A DNA stretch of 64,000 nucleotides from Rubrivivax sp. (GTDB lineage Bacteria; Pseudomonadota; Gammaproteobacteria; Burkholderiales; Burkholderiaceae_C). Below, one piece after another: positions 53,558 through 64,000 of the stretch. The notes under the pieces are model-generated. The model was not told the origin of the DNA, did no database searches, and saw only the letters and a list, made by a program, of their open reading frames with translations. How positions within the stretch are numbered: position 1 is the first letter of the stretch; the number at the start of each line of letters is the position of its first letter. The stretch is from contig JALHMT010000015.1 of NCBI GenBank assembly GCA_022843905.1, positions 1 to 64,000 on the forward strand, written 5' to 3'. A program made the translations under genes and the position numbers.

Positions 53558-53740
53558 GCCGGTCTCCTGGATCGAGCGATGGGCAACCGCCCACCGGCTG
53601 CTCCTGAGGACTGATACGGCCCGGCTCGGCCATCGGGGTCGACGGCGCGAAGAAAAAACTCTGCAGCCCTTCGACCCCGGTCGGCGGCGCCGCACGTATC
53701 AGACTCATCGCCCTGGCTGGCAGACTCCGTCCCTCGCGCC

Positions 53741-54390
53741 ATGACTTCACCCACCGCCCTGCCCGCAGCCGAAGAGACCGACGACGCGCTGATGCGCGCC
53801 TTCGCCGCCGGCGACGTGCGGGCCTTCGAGCGCCTGTACCAGCGCCATCGCGCGTCGCTCTACCGCTTCGTGCGGCGCCTGCTCGGCGCGGCGAACGCGG
53901 CGCAGGCCGACGAGGTGTTCCAGGACACCTGGCTGCGCGTGGTGAACGCGCGGGAGAGCTGGTCGCCCCAGGGTGCCAGCTTCCGCACCTGGTTGTTCAC
54001 GATGGCGCACCACCGCGCCGTGGACTGCCTGCGCAAGACCGGCCGCGAGGTGTCGGCCGATGCCGGCGAGGGGCCGCCCTGGTCACCCGAGGGCGAGCCC
54101 TGGGCCGACTGGCCGGAAGCCCCGGGCCCGGCGCCGGACCCCCGCGCCCAGGACGTCGGCGACCAGGCCTTCTGGCGCGCGGCCGGACGCAGGTTGATCG
54201 ACTGCCTGGAGGAACTGCCCGTGGCGCAGAAGAGCGTGTTCCTGCTGCACCACGAAGACGGCCTGTCGCTGCCCGAGCTGGCGCAGACGCTGCAGCTGGG
54301 CTTCGAGACGGTGAAGAGCCGTTTGCGCTACGCGATGGGCAAGCTGCGCACGTGCATGGGCGCCTACCTGCCGGCCACGGGGGTGGCGGA

Positions 54391-54394
<4 letters not shown>
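53741..54394 (+). CDS. ECF-type RNA polymerase sigma factor
   Basis: A 217-residue alternative sigma factor. Region 2 (DALMRAFAAGDVRAFERLYQ, FQDTWLRVVNARESW, FRTWLFTMAHHRAVDCLRK) recognises the -10 element. A long acidic linker of about 45 residues (Pro/Glu/Trp-rich, 112-150) precedes region 4 (LEELPVAQKSVFLLHHEDG, LPELAQTLQLGFETVKSRL). Its stop overlaps the start of the next gene (ATGA), the usual arrangement with an anti-sigma factor. It likely controls itself and perhaps the divergent VWA gene. Confidence 0.92.
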
Positions 54395-55503
<1,109 letters not shown>

Positions 55504-55523
55504 GGCCGCGCCGCCGCGGCGCC

Positions 55524-55718
55524 CTACCCCGGCTTCTTCTCGCTCCACAGGACGCCGCCGGTGGCCCAGTCCTGCTTCTTGATGTCGAAGAACAGCACGT
55601 CCACGCCGTCGGCGGAACCGCCCAGCGTGCGCACGGCGGCTTCGGTAAGCGCGGCCGCCAGGGCCTTCTTCTGCTCGACGGTGCGGCCTTCGAAGAGTTC
55701 GACGCGGATGGTAGGCAT
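55524..55718 (-). CDS. 4-oxalocrotonate tautomerase family protein
   Basis: A 64-residue tautomerase. Pro1, the catalytic base after removal of Met, is present (MPTIRVELFEGRT), and the helix KKALAAALTEAAVRTLG and the strand VDVLFFDIKKQDWATGG fit the family. It has Arg5 but lacks the usual Arg11 and Arg39 in standard spacing. It catalyses keto-enol shifts. It is convergent with the anti-sigma gene, and the gcl-hyi unit lies upstream on the same strand. Confidence 0.87.
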   Translation of the reverse strand: MPTIRVELFEGRTVEQKKALAAALTEAAVRTLGGSADGVDVLFFDIKKQDWATGGVLWSEKKPG

Positions 55719-55794
55719 GCGGGATCCTGAGGTGGGTGACGGGATCAGCGTTTATAGCCGGGCTCGCAGTCGTCCACCCTGCCCGCCCGGCCGC

Positions 55795-56574
55795 TCACTG
55801 CACCAGCCGCTGCCGCCACGCCATACCGGCCTCGGTGCCGGCCGCAGGCTTGTACTCGCAGCCGATCCAGCCCGTGTAGCCGATGCGGTCGAGGTGGGCG
55901 AACAGGAAGGGGAAGTTGATCTCGCCCGTGCCCGGCTCGTGGCGGCCGGGGTTGTCGGCCAGCTGGATGTGGCCGATGCGGGCCAGGTGCTGCTGCACCG
56001 TGGCCGCCAGTTCGCCTTCGACGCGCTGCGCGTGGTAGATGTCGTACTGCACGAAGGCGTTGTCGGCCCCCACCTCGTCCAGCACCGAGATCGCCTGCGC
56101 CGTGCGGTTGAGCCAGAAGCCGGGGATGTCCACCGGGTTGATGGGCTCGATCAGCAGGCGCAGCCCGGCACGCCGGAACTCGGCCGCGGCGTAGCGCAGG
56201 TTGCTCACGAAGGTCTGGCGCAGCACCGCATCGCCCACGCCGGCCGGCGCCTTGCCGGCCAGGCAGTTGAGCTGTGGCGCGCCGAGCTCGATGGCGTACT
56301 CGATGCCGCGCGCCACGCCGTCCTTGAACTCGGCGACGCGGTCGGGGTGGCAGGCGATGCCGCGCTCGCCGCCGTCCCAGTCGCCGGCCGGCAGGTTGTG
56401 CAGCACCAGCTTCAGGCCGTGGGCCTTCAGCCGGTACTCGATCTCGGCCGGTGCCCAGGCATAGGGAAAGAGGAACTCGACGGCGGTGAAGCCGGCGCGG
56501 GCGGCGCGCTCGAAACGGTCCAGGAAGGGCACTTCCGTGAACAGCATCGTCAGGTTGGCGGCGAAGCGCGGCAT
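55795..56574 (-). CDS. hyi: Hydroxypyruvate isomerase
   Basis: A 259-residue TIM-barrel isomerase interconverting hydroxypyruvate and tartronate semialdehyde. It starts MPRFAANLTMLFTEVPFLDR, the Hyi N-terminus. Catalytic glutamates are in LLIEPINPVDIPG and IGCEYKPAAGTEAG, with His/Asp metal ligands in QYDIYHAQ and HIQLADNPGRHEPGTGEIN. It starts two bases after the gcl stop, so the pair is translated together. It channels the gcl product toward glycerate. No glycerate-forming reductase (glxR) or kinase lies next to it. Confidence 0.94.
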   Translation of the reverse strand: MPRFAANLTMLFTEVPFLDRFERAARAGFTAVEFLFPYAWAPAEIEYRLKAHGLKLVLHNLPAGDWDGGERGIACHPDRVAEFKDGVARGIEYAIELGAPQLNCLAGKAPAGVGDAVLRQTFVSNLRYAAAEFRRAGLRLLIEPINPVDIPGFWLNRTAQAISVLDEVGADNAFVQYDIYHAQRVEGELAATVQQHLARIGHIQLADNPGRHEPGTGEINFPFLFAHLDRIGYTGWIGCEYKPAAGTEAGMAWRQRLVQ

Positions 56575-56576
56575 GC

Positions 56577-58367
<1,791 letters not shown>

Positions 58368-58475
58368 CGTTGTCTCCAGTCGTTGAACCACTGGCAGCGA
58401 TGGTCGCGACCCGGCGTCCCGCGCGGAAGGCGGGGCCGGTGCATTTGCCTTATTCCTGGGCGGAATGCCTGCGCG

Positions 58476-59999
58476 TCAGTCGAGCAGGATGCGGCGCACG
58501 GCGGCGCGGCGTTCCGATGGCGGCAGGGCCAGCACGGCCGAGAGCAGTTCCACCGCGCGCTCGCAGCTCAGCAGCGCTCCCCCGGGTCCCCACAGGCTGC
58601 GGAGCTGCCCGGTCGCCGTGCCGCCGATGGAACGACTCAGCACTTCCCTTTCGAGGTCGCGGCGCTGACGTGCTGCGGCGGGCGCTGCATCGGGCTCGGC
58701 AGCGGCATCGACGAGCCAGACGGCTTCGCGCTGGCGCAGCTCCTCGGGCACGCTGCGGCGCAGCGCGGCGTCACCATCCAGCAGCTTGCGGCAGGCCGGC
58801 GCGCCGCCTTCCTTCACGGCCGACAGCTGTTCTGCCAGCAGCGCGACGAACTTCTCGCGCAGGAAGGGGTCGGCACGCTCCATCAGTGCAGGCATCAGGG
58901 CCTGCACCGTGCCTTGTGCGACCACCTGCAGCGTGTCGGCGCCCGAGGGGCCGGCGGGAACCGCCGCCGCAGCGATCTGCAGGCGTTCGGCCGCCTGGGC
59001 CAGCGTGCCCGGAAAGCGCTTCTCCAGCGCCTGCCACACGGTGTTGGCGGACAAGGCCTGGGCAAAGTCGGCAGCGGCGGCAGGCGCAGCGGGCAGCACC
59101 ACGTCGAGCGGCCGGCCGGGCACGCCCACCAGTCCGGCGCCTGCCAGTTCGGCGGCATCGGGACGCCAGGGCACGGCCGGCGACATGTGGGCGATGCGCG
59201 TGGCCCAGGGCAAGGGCCAGCCGGCCTGGGCATGCGCGCGTGCCAGGTGCAGCCGCGCGAGATGCCGCCACAGCGGGTTGATCGTGCCCACCGGGGGCGG
59301 GTACAGGCGAAGCCGGGCCTGCGGCATCAGCTCGCGCTGCGCCCCGGCCAGGAACACCACGCTGCAGGCGTTGACGCACTCGCCCAGCAGGCGCGTGGGC
59401 AGCTGCTGCGCCTGCAGCGTGGAGGCCAGGCGGCGCGCCTCGTGCAGGCGTGCATCGAGGCTGTCGATCTCCACCAGCGCCAGGCGCTGCGCGCCCTGCA
59501 GCAGCGCCTGCAGTCGGTCGGCGTCGCCTTGCCCCAGATGCCCGGCCAGGCGCAGTCGCCTGCCGTCGGCCGACAGCGCGGCCTGCACCGAGCCCTCGGG
59601 ATCCTGGCCTGATGCCGCCTGCAGTCGCCCCGACAACTGCGGCACGAAGCTCCACACGGCCGCGCCCAGCCAGCCCACGAGCACAAGGACGACGGCCCCC
59701 TTGGCCAGCCCGGCTGCGACCGGCGAGCCCGCCGCTTCGACCGAGGCCGTCGCGGCGCGCCAGGTCGCCACGCCGCCCGCGGCCATCAGCAAGGCCATCA
59801 GCGCCCAGCCCACCAGCCAGGCCACGCTGCCGGCCTGCAGCGCGCGGCCCTCGGTGTCCAGCCAGGCCGCCAGCGCGCCCAGCACCAGGCTGCCCAGCAG
59901 CGCCGGCAGGACGAAGAGAAGCCAGAAGCGGGAGGCCAGGCGGGGCGGCGCGAGCGCGATGATAGAGCGCCCGGGAAAACTTCGCGATGCGGTGTTCAT
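58476..59999 (-). CDS. Membrane protein with ClpP/crotonase-like periplasmic domain (COG3904-type)
   Basis: A 507-residue protein. Three or four hydrophobic helices lie in the first 125 residues (FWLLFVLPALLGSLVLGALA; AWLVGWALMALLMAAGGVA; AVVLVLVGWLGAAVW). A domain resembling COG3904 predicted periplasmic proteins follows (LVEIDSLDARLHEARRLAST, then LGECVNACSVVFLAGAQREL), which has a crotonase/ClpP-like fold without an obvious serine-lysine dyad. A helical C-terminus completes it. Its first codon overlaps the stop of the upstream small gene (ATGA). The function is unknown. Confidence 0.72.
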   Translation of the reverse strand: MNTASRSFPGRSIIALAPPRLASRFWLLFVLPALLGSLVLGALAAWLDTEGRALQAGSVAWLVGWALMALLMAAGGVATWRAATASVEAAGSPVAAGLAKGAVVLVLVGWLGAAVWSFVPQLSGRLQAASGQDPEGSVQAALSADGRRLRLAGHLGQGDADRLQALLQGAQRLALVEIDSLDARLHEARRLASTLQAQQLPTRLLGECVNACSVVFLAGAQRELMPQARLRLYPPPVGTINPLWRHLARLHLARAHAQAGWPLPWATRIAHMSPAVPWRPDAAELAGAGLVGVPGRPLDVVLPAAPAAAADFAQALSANTVWQALEKRFPGTLAQAAERLQIAAAAVPAGPSGADTLQVVAQGTVQALMPALMERADPFLREKFVALLAEQLSAVKEGGAPACRKLLDGDAALRRSVPEELRQREAVWLVDAAAEPDAAPAAARQRRDLEREVLSRSIGGTATGQLRSLWGPGGALLSCERAVELLSAVLALPPSERRAAVRRILLD

Positions 60000-60355
60000 C
60001 GGCCGATCACCCGGTCCATCTGGCGCTCCTTCAGCTCGCCACCACCCGGTGCACCGGGACCCAGCAGGGCGTCGCGCACGTTGGGCAGGCCGCCGCCGGA
60101 GGCTGCAGCAGCCGGCGCCGGCGGTGCCGCCGGCAGCACGCTGACCGCGCCGCCGCCGAGCGTCTCCTGGCGGCTGCCGGGTGGACAGGCCTCCTGCGTA
60201 TACAGCACGCGCCCACCGGCAGCCACGCACTTGCGCAGGTCGCCGCCGGACTGGGGGGACAGCGCGGCGATGGCAGCGCCCAGGCGGTCGCGGTAGATCC
60301 AGCCCAGGCCCCCGACGGCGGCGATGAAGAGCAACAGGACGAGGAGCTTGGACAT
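59996..60355 (-). CDS. Small membrane-anchored DUF4124-like protein
   Basis: A 119-residue protein with one N-terminal membrane segment (LLVLLLFIAAVGGLGWIY) and a periplasmic part. That part contains a two-cysteine motif (LRKCVAAGGRVLYTQEACPP) like the DUF4124 pattern (C-x-D/G-x-G-x-x-x-Y-x-x-x-x-C), then an Ala/Gly/Pro tail. The start is ATG 60355, and it is translationally coupled to the COG3904-like gene (ATGA overlap). It may be an accessory subunit. No enzyme activity is suggested. Confidence 0.7.
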   Translation of the reverse strand: MSKLLVLLLFIAAVGGLGWIYRDRLGAAIAALSPQSGGDLRKCVAAGGRVLYTQEACPPGSRQETLGGGAVSVLPAAPPAPAAAASGGGLPNVRDALLGPGAPGGGELKERQMDRVIGR

Positions 60356-60490
60356 GCGTTGACGGACTGCACGCTGCATCGGTCCATCACGATATCGTGG
60401 CCGGCGCGTCGCTGAAGCCCGGAGCAGTCGCCCTTTTGGGGGTCTTGCCAGGCTGTCGACGGATCGGTCAGCGTTCGGCCGCCGGCCCGC

Positions 60491-62275
60491 TCAGCCGCGC
60501 TCCCCGGGCGTGCCCGGCGAAGGCGCAGGGGCAGGGGCCGGATCCGGCGTCTGCGACGAGGGCGCCTGCGCCGGCGCCGTGAACCAGGCCGACTCCGGCA
60601 CCACCTGCGGCTCGGGCGGATCCATGAAGTAGTGCGGCGACATGATCTGGACGCCGTTCGTGTTGAAGACGTCCTGGATGTTGGCGTGCAGGTTGTTCAT
60701 GGCCTCGGCGCGGCGCTGCGGCGCCAGCCGCGTGCTCTGCGCGCAGACGCGGTACTCGACGTAGAAGTCCGACAGCGCCGTCTGCACCACGTAGGGCGCC
60801 GGCTCGGCCGCCACGCCGGGCGTGCGGCGTGCCGCCTCGAGCAGCATCGCGTGCACCTGGCGCCAGGGCGTCGAATAGCCGATGGTCACGGCGGTGTGCA
60901 GCACGAAGCGTCCATCCTGCACCAGCCGCGAGAAGTTGCTGACCGGCGTGGCCGCGATGAGCGAGTTCGGCAGGCTGACTTCCTCGCCCATGCCGGTGTG
61001 GATCTTGGTGGCGAAGGTGCCCACGCTGGTGACCGTGCCTTCGGTGTCGCCGACCTTGACGTATTCGCCCGGCCGCAGCGAGCGCGAGTAGGCCACGCTC
61101 ATGCCCGACATGGCCTGGCCGACGATGCTGGATGCACCGATCGACAGCATCAGCCCGGCCAGCACCGTCAGGCCCTTGAAGCTCTCGCTGCCGGCACCCG
61201 GCAGGTAGGGGTAGGCGATGGCCAGCGCAAAGAGCCAGATGACGAAATTGACCAGGCGCCGCGTCGGCCCCGCCGTGTCCAGGTCGAGCCAGCCCATCGT
61301 GAACTCGCCGCGCTCCACGCGGTACATGAACAGGTCGTTGGCCCGGTTGGCCATGCGCGCCAGGACAAAGATCAAGGCGGCGGTCAGCAGGCCCGGCACG
61401 GCGCCGGCGATGCCCAGGGCAAAGCGCTGCAGCATGTCCAGCAGCCACTGTGTCGACGCCTCGCCCCAGGGGCGCGTGTAGGCGAACAGGCGCAACACGA
61501 AGGTGGCCCACAGATCGACCAGCAGCAGCGCCAGCGCCCAGGTCAGGACGTGGGTGCCGAGCTTCGCGCCGGAACGCACGTGGGTGGCGTAGGTGGTGAC
61601 CAGGCCCTTGTCGCGGTTTCGTTCCTGCCACGAGTGCAGGTCGGCCGAAAGCCGCAACAGCACGCGGCGCCGCAGCGCGAACAGCAGCCGCAGCAGCAGG
61701 AAGGCCACCACGCTGGCCGCCACCGCGTAGCCGGCGGCGATGCCGAGCTGGCGCGGATCGGTCATCTCGCGGTGCTCGCGCAGCGCCAGCTCGAGCCGGC
61801 GCTGCACCTCCTGTGCAGAGGGTTCCAGCAGGCTCGCCGGGCGCGGGCCCGCGAGATCGCCGGGGGCCAGGAAGAACACCGTCGCGCCGTCGATCTCGAA
61901 ACGCACCGCGCCGCCCACCGCGCTGCGCGTCACCACCATCGGACTGCGCTTGGCGATGGCCTTGTCCAGCGCCGCGACGACGGCCAGTCGCGCCAGTTCG
62001 GCACGTTCCTGCGGCGTGTCGCCCAGCAGCGTGGCACGGAAGGTGGCGATGCGGCGGTTGTTGAGGGACAGCGTGGCCGCGGCCGCCGCGGCACCCGGCC
62101 CCGTGGCCTCGCCACCGTCGGTCGCAGTGGCCCCGCCGGCTGGAGCGACCACGGCGGCGCCGCCCGCGGGCATCTCCATCGGCTGTGCGGTGGCCGCCGT
62201 CCAGGGGCCCGCTGACAGCAGCAAGGCGGCGGCGCAGCCCAGCGCGAGCAACAGACGTCGCAGGCGACCGCTCAT
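60491..62275 (-). CDS. Mechanosensitive ion channel, MscS family
   Basis: A 594-residue protein. It has a signal peptide (LLLALGCAAALLLSAGPWTA), a periplasmic domain to about residue 175, and five or so membrane helices. The MscS beta domain has the pore helix LMLSIGASSIVGQAMSGMSV, then PGEYVKVGDTEGTVTSVG, FATKIHTGMGEEVSLPNSLI and the cytoplasmic cage. A Pro-rich tail (DPAPAPAPSPGTPG) ends it. It releases solutes on hypo-osmotic shock. It is longer than MscS and belongs to the MscS-like/YbdG-type group. A longer upstream frame to 62434 is spurious. Confidence 0.9.
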   Translation of the reverse strand: MSGRLRRLLLALGCAAALLLSAGPWTAATAQPMEMPAGGAAVVAPAGGATATDGGEATGPGAAAAAATLSLNNRRIATFRATLLGDTPQERAELARLAVVAALDKAIAKRSPMVVTRSAVGGAVRFEIDGATVFFLAPGDLAGPRPASLLEPSAQEVQRRLELALREHREMTDPRQLGIAAGYAVAASVVAFLLLRLLFALRRRVLLRLSADLHSWQERNRDKGLVTTYATHVRSGAKLGTHVLTWALALLLVDLWATFVLRLFAYTRPWGEASTQWLLDMLQRFALGIAGAVPGLLTAALIFVLARMANRANDLFMYRVERGEFTMGWLDLDTAGPTRRLVNFVIWLFALAIAYPYLPGAGSESFKGLTVLAGLMLSIGASSIVGQAMSGMSVAYSRSLRPGEYVKVGDTEGTVTSVGTFATKIHTGMGEEVSLPNSLIAATPVSNFSRLVQDGRFVLHTAVTIGYSTPWRQVHAMLLEAARRTPGVAAEPAPYVVQTALSDFYVEYRVCAQSTRLAPQRRAEAMNNLHANIQDVFNTNGVQIMSPHYFMDPPEPQVVPESAWFTAPAQAPSSQTPDPAPAPAPSPGTPGERG

Positions 62276-62327
62276 CGCCGGGCCACCGCTCGGCCGGACA
62301 CGCGCTTGCCGGAATGCACGGTGCCGT

Positions 62328-63542
62328 TCACTCTGCACGGAGGTAACGCTGCGCCAGCCGCACGAAGTAGCTGGCGGTCGACGGCAGGATGCGGTCGTTG
62401 AAGTCGAAGCAGGCGTTGTGCGGCATGACGCCACCTTCGCCGGGGCCGGTGCCGACGCCGTTGCCGACCACGAAGTAGCTGCCCGGCACCTTCTGCAGCA
62501 TGAGGCCGAAGTCGTCGCTGGGCAGGCCCGGCGGCAGATCGGGGATGAGGCCGGCCTCGCCCACCATCTCGCGCGCCACGCCGGCGGCGAAGGCCGTGGC
62601 CGCGGCGTCGTTGATGGTCGGGGCGTAGCGCCAGAGGTACTTCACCTCGGCGCTGGCGCCGTGCACGGCGGCCTGGGCCTGCGCCACGGCGGTGATGCGC
62701 TCGCGCAGCTGCGCGCGCACCGCCTGGCTGCGCGCGCGCACCGTGACGCGCAATTCGGCGAAGGCCGGGATGACGTTGGGCGCATCACCCGCCTGGAAGG
62801 CGCCCACGGTGATGATGGCCAGCTCGTTGGGGTCGACCTCGCGCGAGACGATGTGCTGCAGCGCGATCACCACCTGCGCGCCGGCCAGGATGGGGTCCAC
62901 CGCCTGGTGCGGCTTGGCACCGTGACCGCCCACGCCGCGCACGGTGATGATCGCGGTGTCCGAAGAGCTGTACATCACGCCGCTGCGGAAGCCCAGCAGC
63001 CCGGCTGCGTAGCCCGGCGCGTTGTGGAAGGCGTAGAGCGCATCGCAGGGGAAACGCTCGAACAGGCCGTCGTCCAGCATCTTCTGCGCGCCGCCCAGGC
63101 CTTCTTCGGCGGGCTGGAAGATGAGGTTCAGCGTGCCCTGGAAGGACCGCGTGAGGCCCAGCACGCGTGCCGCCGCCAGCAGGGTGGCGGTGTGGCCGTC
63201 GTGGCCGCAGGCGTGCATCAGGCCGGGTACCCGACTGGCGTAGGGCAGCCCGGTGAGCTCGGTGATGGGCAGGGCATCCATGTCGGCGCGCAGGCCCAGG
63301 CGCGGTCCGCCACGCCCGGCCGTCAAGGTGCCCACCACGCCGGTGCCGCCGATGCCACGATGCACCTCGTAGCCCCAGCGTTCGAGCTGCTCGGCCACCA
63401 GTGCGCCGGTCTGGTGCTCCTGGAAGCCCAGCTCGGGCTGCTCGTGAAGCCGCCGCCGCAGGGCCACCATCTCGCCCGCGATGGCGCGCACCTCCGGCAG
63501 CACGGCGGCGGCGTTGGTCGGGTCGTCGGTCACTGCATTCAT
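62328..63542 (-). CDS. M20 family amidohydrolase (hippurate hydrolase/N-acyl-amino-acid hydrolase-like)
   Basis: A 404-residue metallo-aminoacylase (M20D). Metal ligands include Cys112 and His114 in HACGHDGH, Glu in FQPAEEGLGGAQKML, His in VRGVGGHGAKPHQAVDP, and a late His in MPHNACFDFND. The ADMDALPI segment and lid domain (ITVGAFQAGDAPNVIPAFAE) are present. It cleaves N-acyl amino acids or hippurate-like amides in the cytoplasm. It lies 36 bases downstream of the adenosine-deaminase gene on the same strand and may share its transcript. Confidence 0.92.
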   Translation of the reverse strand: MNAVTDDPTNAAAVLPEVRAIAGEMVALRRRLHEQPELGFQEHQTGALVAEQLERWGYEVHRGIGGTGVVGTLTAGRGGPRLGLRADMDALPITELTGLPYASRVPGLMHACGHDGHTATLLAAARVLGLTRSFQGTLNLIFQPAEEGLGGAQKMLDDGLFERFPCDALYAFHNAPGYAAGLLGFRSGVMYSSSDTAIITVRGVGGHGAKPHQAVDPILAGAQVVIALQHIVSREVDPNELAIITVGAFQAGDAPNVIPAFAELRVTVRARSQAVRAQLRERITAVAQAQAAVHGASAEVKYLWRYAPTINDAAATAFAAGVAREMVGEAGLIPDLPPGLPSDDFGLMLQKVPGSYFVVGNGVGTGPGEGGVMPHNACFDFNDRILPSTASYFVRLAQRYLRAE

Positions 63543-63578
63543 GACGATTCCTTCAGGCGGTCGGCAGGCGCCCGCGCA

Positions 63579-64000
63579 TCATTGCGGTCGTGCCCCCTCG
63601 TCGCCCAGATGCTGCTGGCGCAGGGCGTCGAAGGCGGCATCGAACTCGACGCGCCAGCGTGTGCGCGTGCCGTGATCGACCCAGGCGGCATCCAGCCCGT
63701 TGTGCATGAAGCCGCGCAGTTCGTCGAGATCGAAGCCGAAGTCGCGCCACATCATCATCCAGGCCCCGCTGGGCGTGACGTGGTGCAGCGTCGGGTCGTC
63801 GGTGTTGGGGTGCACGCGCAGGCCCATGCGCGGCATGCGGCGGATCGGGTGGTCCTGTGCCCAGCGCTCGGGCGGCAGGGTGCGCAGGTAGTAGGAGTTG
63901 GTGGGCACCACGGTGAAGACCACCCCGCGCTCGGCGCAGCGCGCGGCGAAGGCCGCGTCGTCGACCACCGTGTAGCCGTGGTCGATGCGATCGCACTGCA
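63579..64000 (-). CDS. Adenosine/adenine deaminase, C-terminal part
   Basis: The C-terminal 140 residues of an adenosine deaminase family enzyme, cut by the window edge. The reading frame entering from the edge gives RIDHGYTVVDD, which contains the family's IDHG motif. It is followed by VPTNSYYLRTLPPERW (the C-P-T/S-N-type segment has Val replacing Cys) and GLRVHPNTDDPTLHHVT, with the metal/catalytic Asp pair of the (S/N)TDDP motif. It removes the amino group from adenosine or adenine. The start is outside the window. Confidence 0.85.
   Translation of the reverse strand, partial: QCDRIDHGYTVVDDAAFAARCAERGVVFTVVPTNSYYLRTLPPERWAQDHPIRRMPRMGLRVHPNTDDPTLHHVTPSGAWMMMWRDFGFDLDELRGFMHNGLDAAWVDHGTRTRWRVEFDAAFDALRQQHLGDEGARPQ

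Noticed and set aside
53653..53700. AAAAAACT and CGTATC as an autoregulated ECF promoter
   Set aside because: The spacing (about 34 bases) is far from the 15-17 expected, so I do not claim it.

Overview
The window reads as a chromosomal segment of a GC-rich (roughly 70% by eye) betaproteobacterium of the order Burkholderiales. The evidence is the Bug/TctC-type periplasmic receptors, a PEP-CTERM protein, tolB-pal-cpoB, a CpoB/YbgF with coiled coil, and a Burkholderiales-style intergenic hairpin repeat. Genus cannot be fixed from the sequence alone. About 58 protein-coding genes, two tRNA-Lys genes and several decayed genes are supported.

Region 1 (1-7751): the end of a LivF-type ABC ATPase is followed by a tightly overlapped catabolic run (stop/start overlaps of the ATGA type). 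It encodes a two-subunit aconitase-family hydratase, a hydantoinase-like cyclic amidohydrolase, a fumarate-reductase-like flavoprotein, an isocitrate-lyase/PEP-mutase-family lyase and an MFS transporter. A universal stress protein faces it. The substrate is unknown. The hydratase-lyase-amidohydrolase combination recalls the lower nicotinate (dimethylmalate) pathway.

Region 2 (7752-11431): an accessory or decaying patch with a broken IS66 element (tnpA, tnpB, tnpC fragments), a PEP-CTERM protein and a frameshifted BTAD-type regulator remnant.

Region 3 (11432-20206): mostly single genes. They encode a lipoprotein lipase/esterase, a voltage-gated K+ channel with a zinc ribbon, a PLP-dependent decarboxylase/lyase, a DsbG-like lipoprotein, a DJ-1/PfpI protein, a lipoprotein Cu/Zn superoxide dismutase, a nitronate-monooxygenase-like flavoprotein, a secreted esterase and a methyltransferase.

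Region 4 (20214-30389): a LacI-family regulator diverges from an eight-gene catabolic operon (TPP enzyme, two SDRs, Fe/2OG dioxygenase, sugar-phosphate-isomerase-like TIM barrel, two Bug receptors, N-acyl-D-amino-acid-deacylase-like amidohydrolase). Two near-identical palindromic operators and a sigma-70-like promoter lie in the divergent space.

Region 5 (30502-43153): envelope and secreted proteins. They are an AsmA/DUF748 protein, a coiled-coil protein, a metallophosphoesterase lipoprotein paired with a phospholipase-D lipoprotein, an SH3-like protein, an AraC regulator, a secreted beta-sandwich protein, a beta/gamma-crystallin-like protein and a large secreted zinc metalloprotease.

Region 6 (43373-51128): two tRNA-Lys genes and their terminator, tcdA, a YeeE/YedE sulfur transporter, cpoB-pal-tolB without tolQRA, and a divergent MsbA-type exporter followed by an AhpD-like protein.

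Region 7 (51153-64000): a diacylglycerol-kinase-like protein, a VWA lipoprotein divergent from an ECF sigma factor and its likely anti-sigma partner, a small tautomerase, gcl-hyi (glyoxylate assimilation), two envelope proteins of unknown role, an MscS-type channel, an M20 amidohydrolase and the C-terminal part of an adenosine deaminase cut by the window edge.
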